Positions 35,659-47,200 of a stretch of 64,000 bases of DNA are shown one piece after another. The stretch is taken from contig VIIQ02000559.1 of NCBI GenBank assembly GCA_007449985.2, positions 340,501 to 404,500 on the forward strand, in the 5' to 3' direction. The stretch comes from Desmodesmus armatus. Lineage: Eukaryota > Chlorophyta > Chlorophyceae > Sphaeropleales > Scenedesmaceae. A model generated the notes under the pieces. It did not search any database. It had not been told where the DNA came from and worked only from the letters and a program-made list of their open reading frames with translations. The translations under genes were made by a program, and so were the position numbers. Numbering within the stretch: position 1 is the first letter of the stretch; the number at the start of each line of letters is the position of its first letter.

Positions 35659-38584
35659 ATGGTTCCTTCGAAACGCCCAGTCGCCTCTTTTCTCGTCGTA
35701 ATCTTTAGCTGTTGCTTGCTGCTTTCAACAGATGCAGTGCGGTATCTGGAGCAGTCAGACAGCTTGATTGAAGGTTCCGCACACGTTGAAACAGATCGTT
35801 CAGGTCCTGTGGCTCAGCAAACTGGCACAGAAGTCCCCAAACTTATTGATGCAGCATCTGACAACCCAGCAGAGCTGGTGGGCCCACCTGGGTTGGTTGT
35901 TGCTGAGGACCAACAGGTCATTCAGGACACCCCCCCAGCAGAGTTCTTGCGGTGAGCGGTGCAAGCCTCATGGACAAATCGAGCACTGAAAATTGCCGGT
36001 ACTGACTCATGTTTCCCATCACGTGGCTGACAAAAGCCCTGCTAAGGTGGCTGCCATCTCCAACTGGCTGTCTCTTTACATGGCATGCACATGCTGACTA
36101 GATCCAGCTATGTCTTAGCTTGCCTCGCCAAGCACCAGACCCAATGACAGAGGTCACTTAGTTTGTGCAGGTGCATCCTCATGCACTTCTGATCGGAGGG
36201 TTTGGGCTGATGGGCTGATTGTTGTTGTGTGCCTCACTGCAGTTGCGGCACCCCAGAGGTGTCAAAAGCACGCAAGGCTCGGATCGAGAAGCAAGTTGCC
36301 AGGGCGATGGCACAGCGTGGAGTCAGCGCTGCTGCTGTCAGCACTACACCTGTAGTCATACAAACCTACGTATGGGTGATTGACAGCAGCGCTGGAGGGA
36401 ACCTTGCGTTTTGCAGTCCGACTGCAGGCAAGCCGGACGTGCAGAATCAGATGGCAGTCCTCAATGCGTCCTTTGCCCCACACTTTGCCTTCAACTTGGT
36501 CCAATGCAGCAAGCGAAGGAACGACAGCTGGTTCAGGATGGGCTTTGGTACCGACGCCGAGAGAGACGCAAAGGCAGCGTTGAGGGTTGGCACGGCAGAA
36601 ACCCTCAACATCTACGTTGCGCTGCCTGAAAATCCGGATGGATCAAACTCCGCGCTGGGTCACGCAACCATCCCTGCTGGTGAGTGCAACATAAAAAACG
36701 TGTCTTTGTGTGTGTGTCGGGGGAGGGGGGGGGGCTGGTACTGTTTGCCGGGTTCCTTGTTGAAGGTATCCTTGAGGCACATGTCAACTTGGAATATCCA
36801 ACGGGGACAGCACCGCCCAGAAGTGGAAGTTTCTAGTTGTTACAACCTGCCCCCACAAGTGAATACAGTATTGCATGCACCCATGCACATTGCAGCAGGC
36901 CTTGGAGTGCCTGCTCAGCTGACGTGCCTGCCTGCGTCACTGTGGCATGTTTGTGCCTAGACCAGAGAGGCGTGTATTCTAGAATAACAATTTTGTCCCA
37001 GCTATGACCGCCCTTGTTGCTCCTGTCATTGTTTGCTGCTCTTCCCCTTGACGTACACTTGTCAGACTACCCCAAAGCTCCTAAGTTGGATGGCGCGGTT
37101 ATCTCTTTCCGGACACTCCCAGGGTACACCCCCCCTGCCAACAGCCCTGCTGGCGCGTCCGACTATATTTATGGTAGGGTTGGCCACAGCTTGGCCGTAC
37201 AGCACAGCATGTGCACTGCAGCGTGATGCTTGTGCATGTCAGTGCCTCGCTGCAGACAACGACAAGTCCAAAGCAGTGCCTCCTGGGGCCCAAGAATGGT
37301 TAGCTGCTGCTGTGCACACGTGTCGGGGTTCGTACATACTGTGTCTGTGATGGGGTGGCGCAACGCACTGCTGGAATGACACACAACTGTGCATGCCCTG
37401 TTCCCGCTGACACGTCGTGTGCAACAGTAGCAGGTGGCTGAAATCTGCAGGTGGCAGCAGGCCCAGCGGCTGGAGGAGTCGCAGCGGTTGCATGCAATGA
37501 TTGATCATAGCTGAAGATTGACACACATCGGGGCTCGTCTGGTTGTGGGTGTGGCCGACTGCCTGGCTGATGTTGACAGTCAGTCATGACTGGCTGTACA
37601 GGCGCCTGATGTGTGTTGTGCTGTGCTGTGTTGTGCTTGTGTCCGTGCGTAGGCGACACAGCAGTCCATGAGGTTGGCCACTGGCTTGGCCTGTATCACA
37701 TCTTTGACGTGAGTATAGCCGTGTCTTTTCTGTGGTTTGTGCCTTCCCGCCAGAATGTCTGCCAGCATGAGGCAGTAAGCCAGCTGGCGCCAGGCAACAC
37801 ATGTAGGCATCATCTTCAACACATCAACCACAAAGTCACTGAATGCCGACAGATGTGCCAGCCCGGGGCCCTGTTCAACAGGGCAGGAATGTTTCATGCG
37901 TCAATCCACTGGTGCCAATTCACTGATGACCACCGCCAAACCCAGCGATCTTTCTACTAGTCTGGACACCCATCATCACACTCCCCATCACACCCCTTGC
38001 CATCAACCATTCCACCTCCTCTTTATTCCCTTTCTGCATGTGCCCTATCTGCAGGGGGGGTGCAAAGGGACTCCGGACGACCTGGTTGCTGATACCCGTA
38101 AGTTTTCCACCTGTCAGTTTGTTGTGACCTATGCATGCTTTCGCAATCTAGTACGTGGCCAAGCCTGTGCCACAATGCCATAAGCCTTCTGGCAAAGCCT
38201 TGTGGCGGCGTGGTGTGCACAGCAATTGACTCGGCTGTCGCCCGTCAAGTCAAGTGCTTCACAGTACTTCAATGCTCAACATATCAGCTGGCTCACTGGC
38301 TGCTGCAGCTGTGCCACAGGGGCTGCTGCTTTCCTCCTAGCTGACAAGCAACGGTTTTCTGCTGTTGCGGGTGCTCTGTTGTTTTTGCAGCCCGCCAGGT
38401 ACGACCGACGGTCACATCGTGCCCCGCTGGGCTCAACTCCTGCAAGGACAGCGGGAAAACCAAGATCCTTGACGTACTGAACAACTTCATGGACTACCGC
38501 AAAGATGCCTGCGCAACCAGTTTCACAAAAGACCAGTTTGAGCGGATGAAGGCGCAGTGGGCCGCATACCGTGCTGAGAAGTGA
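35659..38584 (+). CDS. Secreted M43-family (pappalysin/cytophagalysin-like) zinc metalloprotease, 376 aa
   Basis: Six exons: 35659-35951, 36243-36679, 37066-37173, 37653-37708, 38055-38097, 38391-38584; phases agree and the total is 377 codons. The start is chosen at MVPSKRPVASF because a hydrophobic signal peptide (ASFLVVIFSCCLLLS) follows at once; an upstream in-frame ATG at 35533 would bury it. A propeptide of about 85 residues precedes the catalytic domain, which begins near VVIQTYVWVI. The zinc site HEVGHWLGLYH has His285, Glu286, His289 and His295; the metzincin Met-turn is NNFMDY with Met346; GAVISFRTLPG and GTPDDLVADTP are also typical of the M43B group. The zinc-bound water, activated by the Glu, hydrolyses peptide bonds. 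The product should be secreted or reach the cell wall; the substrate is unknown. Exons 3-5 are short and split the active-site region. No disrupted codon seen. Confidence 0.88.
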
Positions 38585-38730
38585 CCCTGTGCCCCAAGCC
38601 AACCCCACAGCATACCCGGCACTGGATGGCTGTTGAGTGGAGGAACTGATGCTGCAGCTGCAGCAAGCAGAGCAGGTACCTCGGCAATTGCAGCTTGCTG
38701 CTGCTGAATAGTGCGGCTGTGGGTGGGCGG

Positions 38731-39026
38731 ATTTTGGTCGCTGCTGGGCAACCTTGTGTGGGCTGATGTGCATTGCAAGGCAGCTGGGCAACCAGCTAGT
38801 TTAGCCCTTCCGCACTGCTGCATGGCCTGCAGCAGCTGCACACATCCATTGGCTTTTGAGTGGTGCATTGGCTGCATGATTTTGGTCGCAGCTGGGCAAC
38901 CTTGCCTGGGCTGATGTGCATTGCAAGGCAGCTGGGCGGCCAGCTGGTTTGGCCCTTCCGCACTGCAGCATGGCCTGCAGCAGCTGCACACTGTGCGGCA
39001 CTTTTGGGTGGTGCATTGGACGCGCT
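38731..39026. repeat. 148-bp tandem repeat, two units
   Basis: Units start at 38731 and 38879 with ATTTTGGTCG; both contain GGGCTGATGTGCATTGCAAG and CATGGCCTGCAGCAGCTGCA. A few substitutions separate them. It lies 150 nt past the stop codon of the protease gene. Confidence 0.85.
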
Positions 39027-39114
39027 GCGCATGGCGGGCATCATGAACAAGGGCTTGTAGGGTGGCATGTGTGCACAACACCTGTGTTGGCGGCGAATCT
39101 GGCTGGAGCGCTGT

Positions 39115-39184
39115 GCGAGTTGAACGTAGCATGTCAGCAGTGCCGTCACTGCGAGTTGAACGTAGCATGTCAGCAGTGCCGTGA
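39115..39184. repeat. 36-bp tandem repeat, two units
   Basis: GCGAGTTGAACGTAGCATGT and the following 14 bases are repeated at 39151 with no mismatch over 34 nt. Confidence 0.9.
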
Positions 39185-39361
39185 CGCACTTCCTGGTTAG
39201 GGTGTGGCACCAATGGATGTGACCTGTTTGTGACTCTTGTCTGCCAGACTGAGTGTGGGTTGTGAGGGCTGCACTGCACCTATCGCGCAGCATGTGAGGG
39301 CAGCGTGGGGGCTGGGAGCCTCCGGTTGTAGGAGAGTGTAGTTTGAAAGCGTGGGATTGGT

Positions 39362-39385
39362 ATGTGGTGAACTAGTTCACCACAT
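39362..39385. repeat. Perfect 24-bp palindrome
   Basis: The 12-bp arm ATGTGGTGAACT is followed directly by its reverse complement. It is in intergenic DNA. Confidence 0.9.
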
Positions 39386-41113
39386 CACAGTGATGTGATA
39401 CCTGAGCAAGCGGCTACATGAGGTGCGCTTGGCGATGCATGGCACAGCACGGGGACTTGGACTTCTTGAAAGCTTCCTGACGGAGCTGGGACACCTCTGC
39501 CCCGTGTTTGAGGGTTTCAGGGCTTTTGAAGGTACGGGGCCCCTTCCGTTGAGATGGTGGCGCTGGGCGTGGGCAAGGACTGTGTTTGAGTGTGAGTGAG
39601 GGGTCAGCCCTGCATTGTTCTTTGGTTTAGTCAATGCCGTGGTGGGTCTGGCCAGACCCATGGGTCAAGGTGTGCCTGCCTGGCAGGCGTCCGTTGTTTG
39701 TTTGTTGTGTTTTACATGCCGCCTGTGTCTTCCAAGCTGTGGCGCAGCAGCAGTGCTGACCCAGCGTCACCACATATGTGGTGACACAGTGCATACATTA
39801 CACACCTCACAGAGTGACGTGATTCTAGTGATTCACATGCATGCACATGGTGTGTGCCCTGGAGACTTGAATGCCTACATGAGTGAGCTGGGCGACCGGT
39901 CCTTGGGGTGAGATGCAGTCTTGGACGATTTGGGCCCGAAATCGGTGCATTTCACTGTACTTTTCACATGGGGTCTCCTGGTGATCATCCTTCACGACAT
40001 GTCACATGGTGGTCCATTTCACTGCACTTTTCAGCAAGGCGCGGCCCCAACCTGTTGGGTCTAGTGGGCCTTAATGTGGCTGATGGTGTAACTGCATCCC
40101 TCATCGGATGATCCAGGCTGGGGTGCTGGTGTGCTGGGGTGGAGTCTGTGCGCGCGCTCGTGGGTGGGCTGATGCCATGTGATACCCGCCCTAGCTGTAC
40201 AGCGGTGCTCAGTAATCGCATTTTGACAGCATGCTGCGTGTTGCGTACATGCAGACAGCATCAATGCAGTAGCTGTGTGCTACAAGGGTGTGACCATGTG
40301 TGTATAGAGTGTATTGGCATTGTCATAGGTCACACGACCCGGAAGAGACATCGCCCTGGCAGGGCAATGTTGATGTTGCCAAGGGCAACAGGTTGTGGCG
40401 GCTGCTTTGCACGGTGCAAACCTGAGCGTCAGCACACATGCATCTGGAGCGGGGTGCCATTCTTTCTGCGTGTGGTTGTTGTTGCCCTTGGGGCCTTTCA
40501 TGCAGGGTACGGTGGCTGCACAAAACCCCATTGTTGTTCACTGTCACACATGTAGCATTGATGGAGCCAATGCATCACTTGCTTGGAAGGCCCTTGGAAG
40601 GCCCGGGTTGGCATGTGGTTGGTTGGTGCACACATGGTGGGTGCTGGCCCACGCTGCTGTGGCAGCTGGACAGCTTGGCGCATGCAGTTGTGTCCGGATG
40701 TGTTAAGTACACTGTTGTGCTTTGAAGCAGGCACAGTCACGCGATGGCAGGGGTGGGCTTGTGGGCCCACCTCTTGTGACTGCGCGCACTGCTGGTGATG
40801 CCGCGTGCACTGCGGCAGGTAACAACATCGTCCCTGCCGGCTGAGTCAGCAAGCGGCATTTCTGCGCAATGAGGGTGGTGTCCACACCTGCTACAGCACT
40901 TGCAATTCTGCTGCTGCATGGGGGTTGTACCGTGTCCAGTACAGCAGATGGCAATGCAATTGCTTGCACCCCACATGCGCTGCAAGCAAACTCTTGACCG
41001 CTTCCTTCCAGGGCCAGACCATACAACACTATGTCAGACCATACAACAACATGCGAATAAGTCAGCTCGCAGATACCATATCGGCAGATCGACTTGATGA
41101 CGTGCACCTGCGC

Positions 41114-41134
41114 ACAACTGTCACCGATTCGAAA
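41114..41134 (+). promoter_or_regulatory. Upstream block shared by copies C and A
   Basis: Identical over 21 nt to 14697-14717 (reverse strand) and at nearly the same distance from the ATG (129 against 125 nt). See the copy A entry. It marks the upstream part of the inverted duplication. Confidence 0.4.
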
Positions 41135-41263
41135 TGCTAACGTTGGACGCGTTTTACAGCCTCGTCGCTCAAGGCATCTTGATCTCCAGTTGGGCCGAAT
41201 TTATTGTCGATCAACACGGCTTGCGGTGGGTGACGTCCCGGATCTGGCAGCTATGCAACTGCC

Positions 41264-44200
41264 ATGAGCTCGAAACTGTCAAAGCTCAGGGCCCAGCTAG
41301 AGGACGAGCTGCACTGTCTGTACGTCTGTCCCCATCACTACCATGCCCAGGCCGAAGCCTGCCTTGAAGGTGTGGCACATGCAGATCATCTGCAGTTGGG
41401 GGGGGGGGGGGGGGTCGAGTGCCGCAAGGGCAGCGCTGCTTGCGGCCCTTCTAAATCCTTGTCAACACAGCGTGTGCCTTGTTGCACCATTTGCTGCTCC
41501 TTATCGAATATGCAGGTACAGGGGAACAGCTACTGTCCAAGCTGGCGGGCAGAGAGCCCAACGCAGGCACAGCAAGCCAGCTGTTTGAGAGGCAGCAGCA
41601 CCTGCAGGATCCTAGTCTGTTTGGACCCCGAGCGCCCAAGGTGAAACAGCATCACGTCACTGAAGCACAGCTGCACACACTGATCAACAGCAACAGCAAA
41701 CGGACGCCTGGCTTTGCAGAGCTGCTCGCGCTGTGCAGACCCCCAGCAGCTGCAGCCTCGGGGGACCTGTCTCGAACACCTGCAGACACAGAAGGTGTGA
41801 CAGATGATCAGTCAACAGAGCCATGCAGCCCCCTACTGCGGCTGCTGCGGCGCGTGTTGGTGTGGTGGTACTATCGGGTCATGTTTGACCCGCTGGAGCA
41901 GCTGGTGGCGCTCAGCAGCAGCTACGAGCTGCTGTTCCAGCTGATGACCCCCCACCAGCAGCTGTCCTGCATGGCCGACATCCTGCTGGTGCTGGCATGC
42001 CCCGCGCTGCAGGAGCAGAGGTGTGCACAGCTCAATTGCCACGGTTGCATGACACTTGGCACTGCATGTTGTGACTATGGTATGCATGCCGTGACTTTGG
42101 TGTACGGTTTACTGCTGGCCTAGTGCAGCACTGCCCTGCACACTATGCTACCGTAGCCTTTGAAACGAGTTGTTAGCTGCAGCATCAGTTGTGTCAACAG
42201 GGTACAGCATCAGACTGGCAATCACACAGCGCCTTCCTTCAAGACTCAACCTTCCAGGTGCAAGTCAATCTGACACCGTTTCATGGTCATGCTCGCACTG
42301 TTGCTGCTGTGCTATGATCTGCCTCTGCTGCAGCCTTGGGCATGCGGCCTCCTGCAATGCCCAGCTGGACACGCCCCTGCACACCGCCACCCTGCTGTCC
42401 ATGCTCAAGATGGCCCAGCAACTGGCAGCAGCAGAGGCAGAGCTGCAGGAGCAGCAGTTAGCCCAGCACAGCGCCACAGCAAGGAACACACAACAGCTTG
42501 GCCCTGCAGACAGTGAAGCTCACGGCCGGCAGCCCGAGCAGTGCAGTGTGCTGGCCATGCAAGCAGCTCACACCCTGCTGTCCCCATCTGCGGCAGTGCT
42601 GAGAGCAGCAAGGGTGATGTGGGGCAGGGTGCAGCCTGCCCAGCATTTGCAGGATGGTTCATCAAAGCAGCAGCTGCAGTTACCTTGTCCTTGTGCGCAG
42701 GTGGCTGCAGGCCTGCAGGGATTGTTGGCCGAGGCCAGGCTACAGGAGCTTGGCCTGTACACCATCATGGCAACTCTGGAAGGGCAGGTCAGTGGGTGGC
42801 TGAGGGGCTTGCCATTTTTTGCACTGGGGCTGTCACCAGCATTAGCGGCTTTGCTGTTACTCCTGCAGGCTGCAAGGCCAGAACAGCACAGTCAATGCAT
42901 GCAGCTGATTCATTTGTGTGTTGGGGCCTGGTCGGTCGGAACGGTTCCGACCGAGTATCTAGTGAAAGCTACGGCTGCAGGGAAGGTGACACAGCCACAA
43001 AGTCCCTGCATCCGAGGGCCATTGACCCAAAGAATGTTTGTCCTGCATGCTGCACTTGTGTCTAGGCGTATCTTGGGCAGTCAAAGGCCTCCAAAGCTGT
43101 GCAGACCCGGCCATAGGCTACCTTGACCCCCCTAAAAATGGGGTGCGTATGTCCTGCATGCCGCTGTGTTTTCAGGTGTCCCTGCAGCAGTCCAAGGCCG
43201 CCAAAGCTGTGGGCGCTTTCCTTGCTCAGCTGTCAGAGCTGCCACCTGGACAGCTGAGTCACTGGTGGCACAGCCAGGGTCTATTGGAACAGCTACCACT
43301 CATGGGCATCGAACAGCCTGTGCAGCCTGCTGCTGTTGCAGTTGCAAAGTGGCTGGAGCAGACATGCAGCGCCCTGCAGGCCGGTGCAGAGCCTATGCAG
43401 TTGCAGTTCGACATCACTAATAGTGGCAAGGACCCTGTGGTGCAGCTGCTGCAGTGGGTGCTGCGGGCGATTGGGGTGGGGACACAGCAGCAGTCACCCC
43501 GCTGCAAGCAAACTGCTCAGCACAGTGCAGGAGGTCAGCACAGGGGTGGACAGAGCCAGCAGCAGCATGCTGACCTAGGAGACCAGCCGCAACCAGAGCC
43601 AGGGCCTGAAAGGGGAGAAGCTAAGCAGCAGGCAGCAGTGGCGCATCCTGCTGAGGCGTTGAGGCAGGTGCTGGATGTGCTGCTGAGCGCCCTGCAGTAC
43701 CGACACCTGCTCAACATGCGCCAGTGAGTACTGTGCGTTTTGGGATATGCGTCATAGTGTACGGTCGAACATAGCATGATGGTATTTTTGGATGATTTGT
43801 TTGTATGGCCGACTTGGTCACAATGATGTCACAATGTTGGAGGATGAAAATTTGGACCAAGCCTGAGTTCTTGCATTGCCCAGCATTGCATTCCTATGCG
43901 GCAGACGCATGTAGCAGTCTGAGGCTCGAGTTTGATGAGAGGTTGGAAAAGCTTGGCTGTGAACGTTGGAAACAGACAAGTTCGCTGTTGTCGGACTGTG
44001 GCACAAGGGACTCAATTGTATGTCTGTGTGGCTGCTGCAGGTGGAAGCTCCCCGAGGCTACATGCGAGGGGCAGACGCTCATGCTGGCTGCGCTACATTC
44101 CCACTGCATGCAGCTGCTGGTGCAGGCCCGGGATGACCTGCTGCCGACCTGCTGCACATCCAGCAGCAGCAGCAGCCAGGGCAGCGGATGTACTTCTGAC

Positions 44201-47200
44201 AGCGGATCTTTACAGCAACAGCTGCAGCAGCAGCGTGAGGCGTGGCAGCTGTGCCTGGTTCAGGTGCAGCACAACCTGCTGCTGGTGATGCAGCTGACCA
44301 AGCACTGGCAGGAAAGCAATGCCTTGGATGGCTATCAGATGACCTTTGAAGAGTACATGACTCGCAGGTGAGGTGGCTGCACACCGTGTGACATCACGAA
44401 TGGAGCCAATGTGAAGCCTGTTGTGTGCATGCCGTCATTTGCAGGACCATGACCTATGTAACTGTGCACGTCAAACTGATGATTGGGAGAGCAAGAGGAA
44501 GATCAAGGTGAAAGACTTGCGCCGGTTGGTAAGAAGACAGCTAACTATGTGCTGGGACCTTGTCAAAAACATGCAGGCATGTTGAGAACTTCCTGCCTGA
44601 CTTCCTTCTGTCACCAATTGAGGCCAGCAGCACTCAGCCAGCAGCAGCAGCAGCAGCAGCAGAACAGGCACCCCACAACCCAGCAGCAGATGCAGCCCCA
44701 GGTACCCCGGGACCTCACAAGATATCCGTCAGCGGCTCAGCACAGCTCTTGACACCCTTGCAGCAGGCCATCAGGACCCTGCAGCTTTCAGTGCATTTGC
44801 CGACCTCATGTGTACGATGTCGCAGCTCAGCAAAAAGGTGCAGCGCAAAGCAGCCACTGCAGCCAAGACAGCCCTCTTCACCGAACTAGCGAGCTCCTTT
44901 GACTGCAGCGTCGAGGAGCTGTCGCAAGCGGTAGCTGTCCTGGAGCGCCTGATCATAATGGCTCAGCGCCAGCAGTCAGCCGGGCAGCCTCTTGAGGCGT
45001 CTGAAGGTCCTTGCGACAGCACCCCAGCACCAGCACCAGCACCGGCAACGGCAGGTGTGGTGGTGCTTTGGCGCCGCATCCGTGTGCTGCTGACAACCCT
45101 GCATGCGCCCAGGCCGTTCATTCAGCACATCAAGCAGCTCCTGCTGTCGAGGTGGCAGGGGCTTTTCTCTCCAGCAGCGGCTGCAGGAGACCCGGTCCAG
45201 GTGCCCCAGGCTGCAGAGCAGCATGCAGCCAGTGGCAGCGACCCCAGGCTGCATGTGCAGCCATCCAGCTTTATGGCCTCTCATCAGCATCCTCTCGAGG
45301 GGTCAACTCTGGGCGCTCCTGCTGCTGCTGCAGCTGCTGGTGCCGATAATGCTGCCGCCCTCCCTAGCACAGCCCGTGCGGCAGCTGCTGGCTCTATAGG
45401 TGCTGCTCCAAACCAGGCAGCTGCCAGCACGGCTGCTGCTCAGGCTGCTAGCAGGGCTTTGTTGGGACTCAGCAGCAGCCGGGCTGCACACAGCGCACCA
45501 GGCAGCGAGGATGGGTCTGCTGCCCCTGTGTTGAGGCTCCGAGGTGGCAGCGGCCTGCGCAAAGGCTTCCTTGGCAGCGAGAGCTGCAGCAGCACTAGTG
45601 CAGAAGCACCGGCAGGCCTGGCATTGGGCGCTGCCAGCTGTGACGACATGACAGCAGCAGCAACAGGGACAGCAGCGGCACAGCAAGGCCAGCGCAGACG
45701 GGGCCAGCATCGGCAGGTGATTCAGTCAGCCGGCAAGCCTGCTGTGTTGAACCCAGTCAGGGAGCAGAGTCGTGGCCAGGTGATGGTCATACTTGACGAT
45801 GATGGCAGCAGCAGCGGCAGCGATGGTGACGGCGATGTGCTGGCAGTGTCTGATCTTGGACTTGCCAGTCCCACAGCACAGCAGCAGGCTGCCGGCCATT
45901 GTGCTTCCACTGCTGTTCTGGCACAAGGCAGCAGCAAAGACAGCAGCAGTGGTGATGTGCTCAGTTTGGCTGCTGCTGCTGCTGCTGCTGCTGGCCATGT
46001 GGCTACTGGCACAGCCGCGGGCCTGCCAGGCAGCAAGCCAGCTGGCAGACCGTACACATCGCTGCTGCAGTCCCCAGTGGTCCAGCAGTGGATGCAGCAG
46101 GCTGCTCCTGCAGACAACAGCACAGCAGCACCTCTGCCGCCCCACCGGCAACACCAGCAGCACCAGCAGCATGTTGCACAGCGCATCCATGGCCTCAGCA
46201 GTGGGGTAGATGAGCCGGCAGATGCACACTCAGACTGCTGGCCTGACACACAGCAGGACGGCGAGGTATTGAGGTTGGCAGATGGGGCTGAGTTTGATCA
46301 GCAGCTGGCTGCGCTGCAGGAAAGGTATACTGCCACTGCCAGCTCTAGTTCATCAGCGCTGCTGCAGTTAATGCATGGAGACGTCGGTGGTGCATCCCGG
46401 TTCCAGACAGCAGCTTCAGTGCATGGGCAGCAGCCCAAGGGTCAGGTCAGCCACTGCACGATCACAACTGGTGGCTCTGTGGCTGCAGCAGCTGCACAGG
46501 TCGATCCGGCAAGCCTCCACTGGCAGGCAGTTCACAGCCCTGCTGCCAGCGGCTGGCGCCGACTGTCTTTGCGCTGCACAGTGCATGCTGCCGTGCCTGG
46601 CATCGCACCAGGGCATGCAGCAAAGCTTCAGCAAGCCATCGGGTGCTGGGAACGGCGGCTAGCCTCAATGCCGCGGTCGCTGCAGCAGCCGCAGCAAGCA
46701 GCAGCACCCCAGCCGCGGTCCTTAGCGGAGGTAACAGCGTTCAGGCCTGTTGATGCAGCGCAGCACTTTGCTGATGCCAGCACAGAGGAGCTGATGGCTT
46801 GGGTGGACCTGCTGAGATGGTCTGTCAGCAAGGGCAGTGACAAGCTTGTTGGCTCTGCATACATCAAGGCTATCCTGCACATGTGAGTCTGAGTCTGAGC
46901 CATGAATTGAATTCATGAGAGTTTTGTCAGTATTCGCATCAAGTCATGCAATGTGCCAGCTAGCAGTGTGACGGGCAGCTTGTCAACACATAGTTGGTCA
47001 TTGCCAGCTACTCATCCACTCCTGCAAGAACACTTGGATCCTGTGTATCCATGGTACTACAATGCACGGTGCATTGTGCAACCTGCAAGTTGCTGGCAGC
47101 CCTGGCTTTCCTGGTGCATTGTCAAGCCGCTCCACAGTAAGTGGGAACCTCATCATTGTTGAGTGCAAAGTGTTGAGTAAAATACCGGTGCTGCTTGGCT

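Larger units (their letters stand above)
38585..41263. other. Intergenic with tandem repeats and palindromes
   Basis: About 2.7 kb between the protease gene and copy C. No gene recognised on either strand; open frames are short and unlike known families. It holds a 148-bp tandem duplication (38731-39026), a 36-bp tandem duplication (39115-39184), a 24-bp palindrome (39362-39385) and, at its end, the promoter side of copy C. Confidence 0.5.

Noticed and set aside
44808..46886. Independent gene starting at ATG 44808
   Set aside because: The frame continues upstream of this ATG with homology to copy A, and the end is a phase-2 donor; it is part of exon 6 of copy C.
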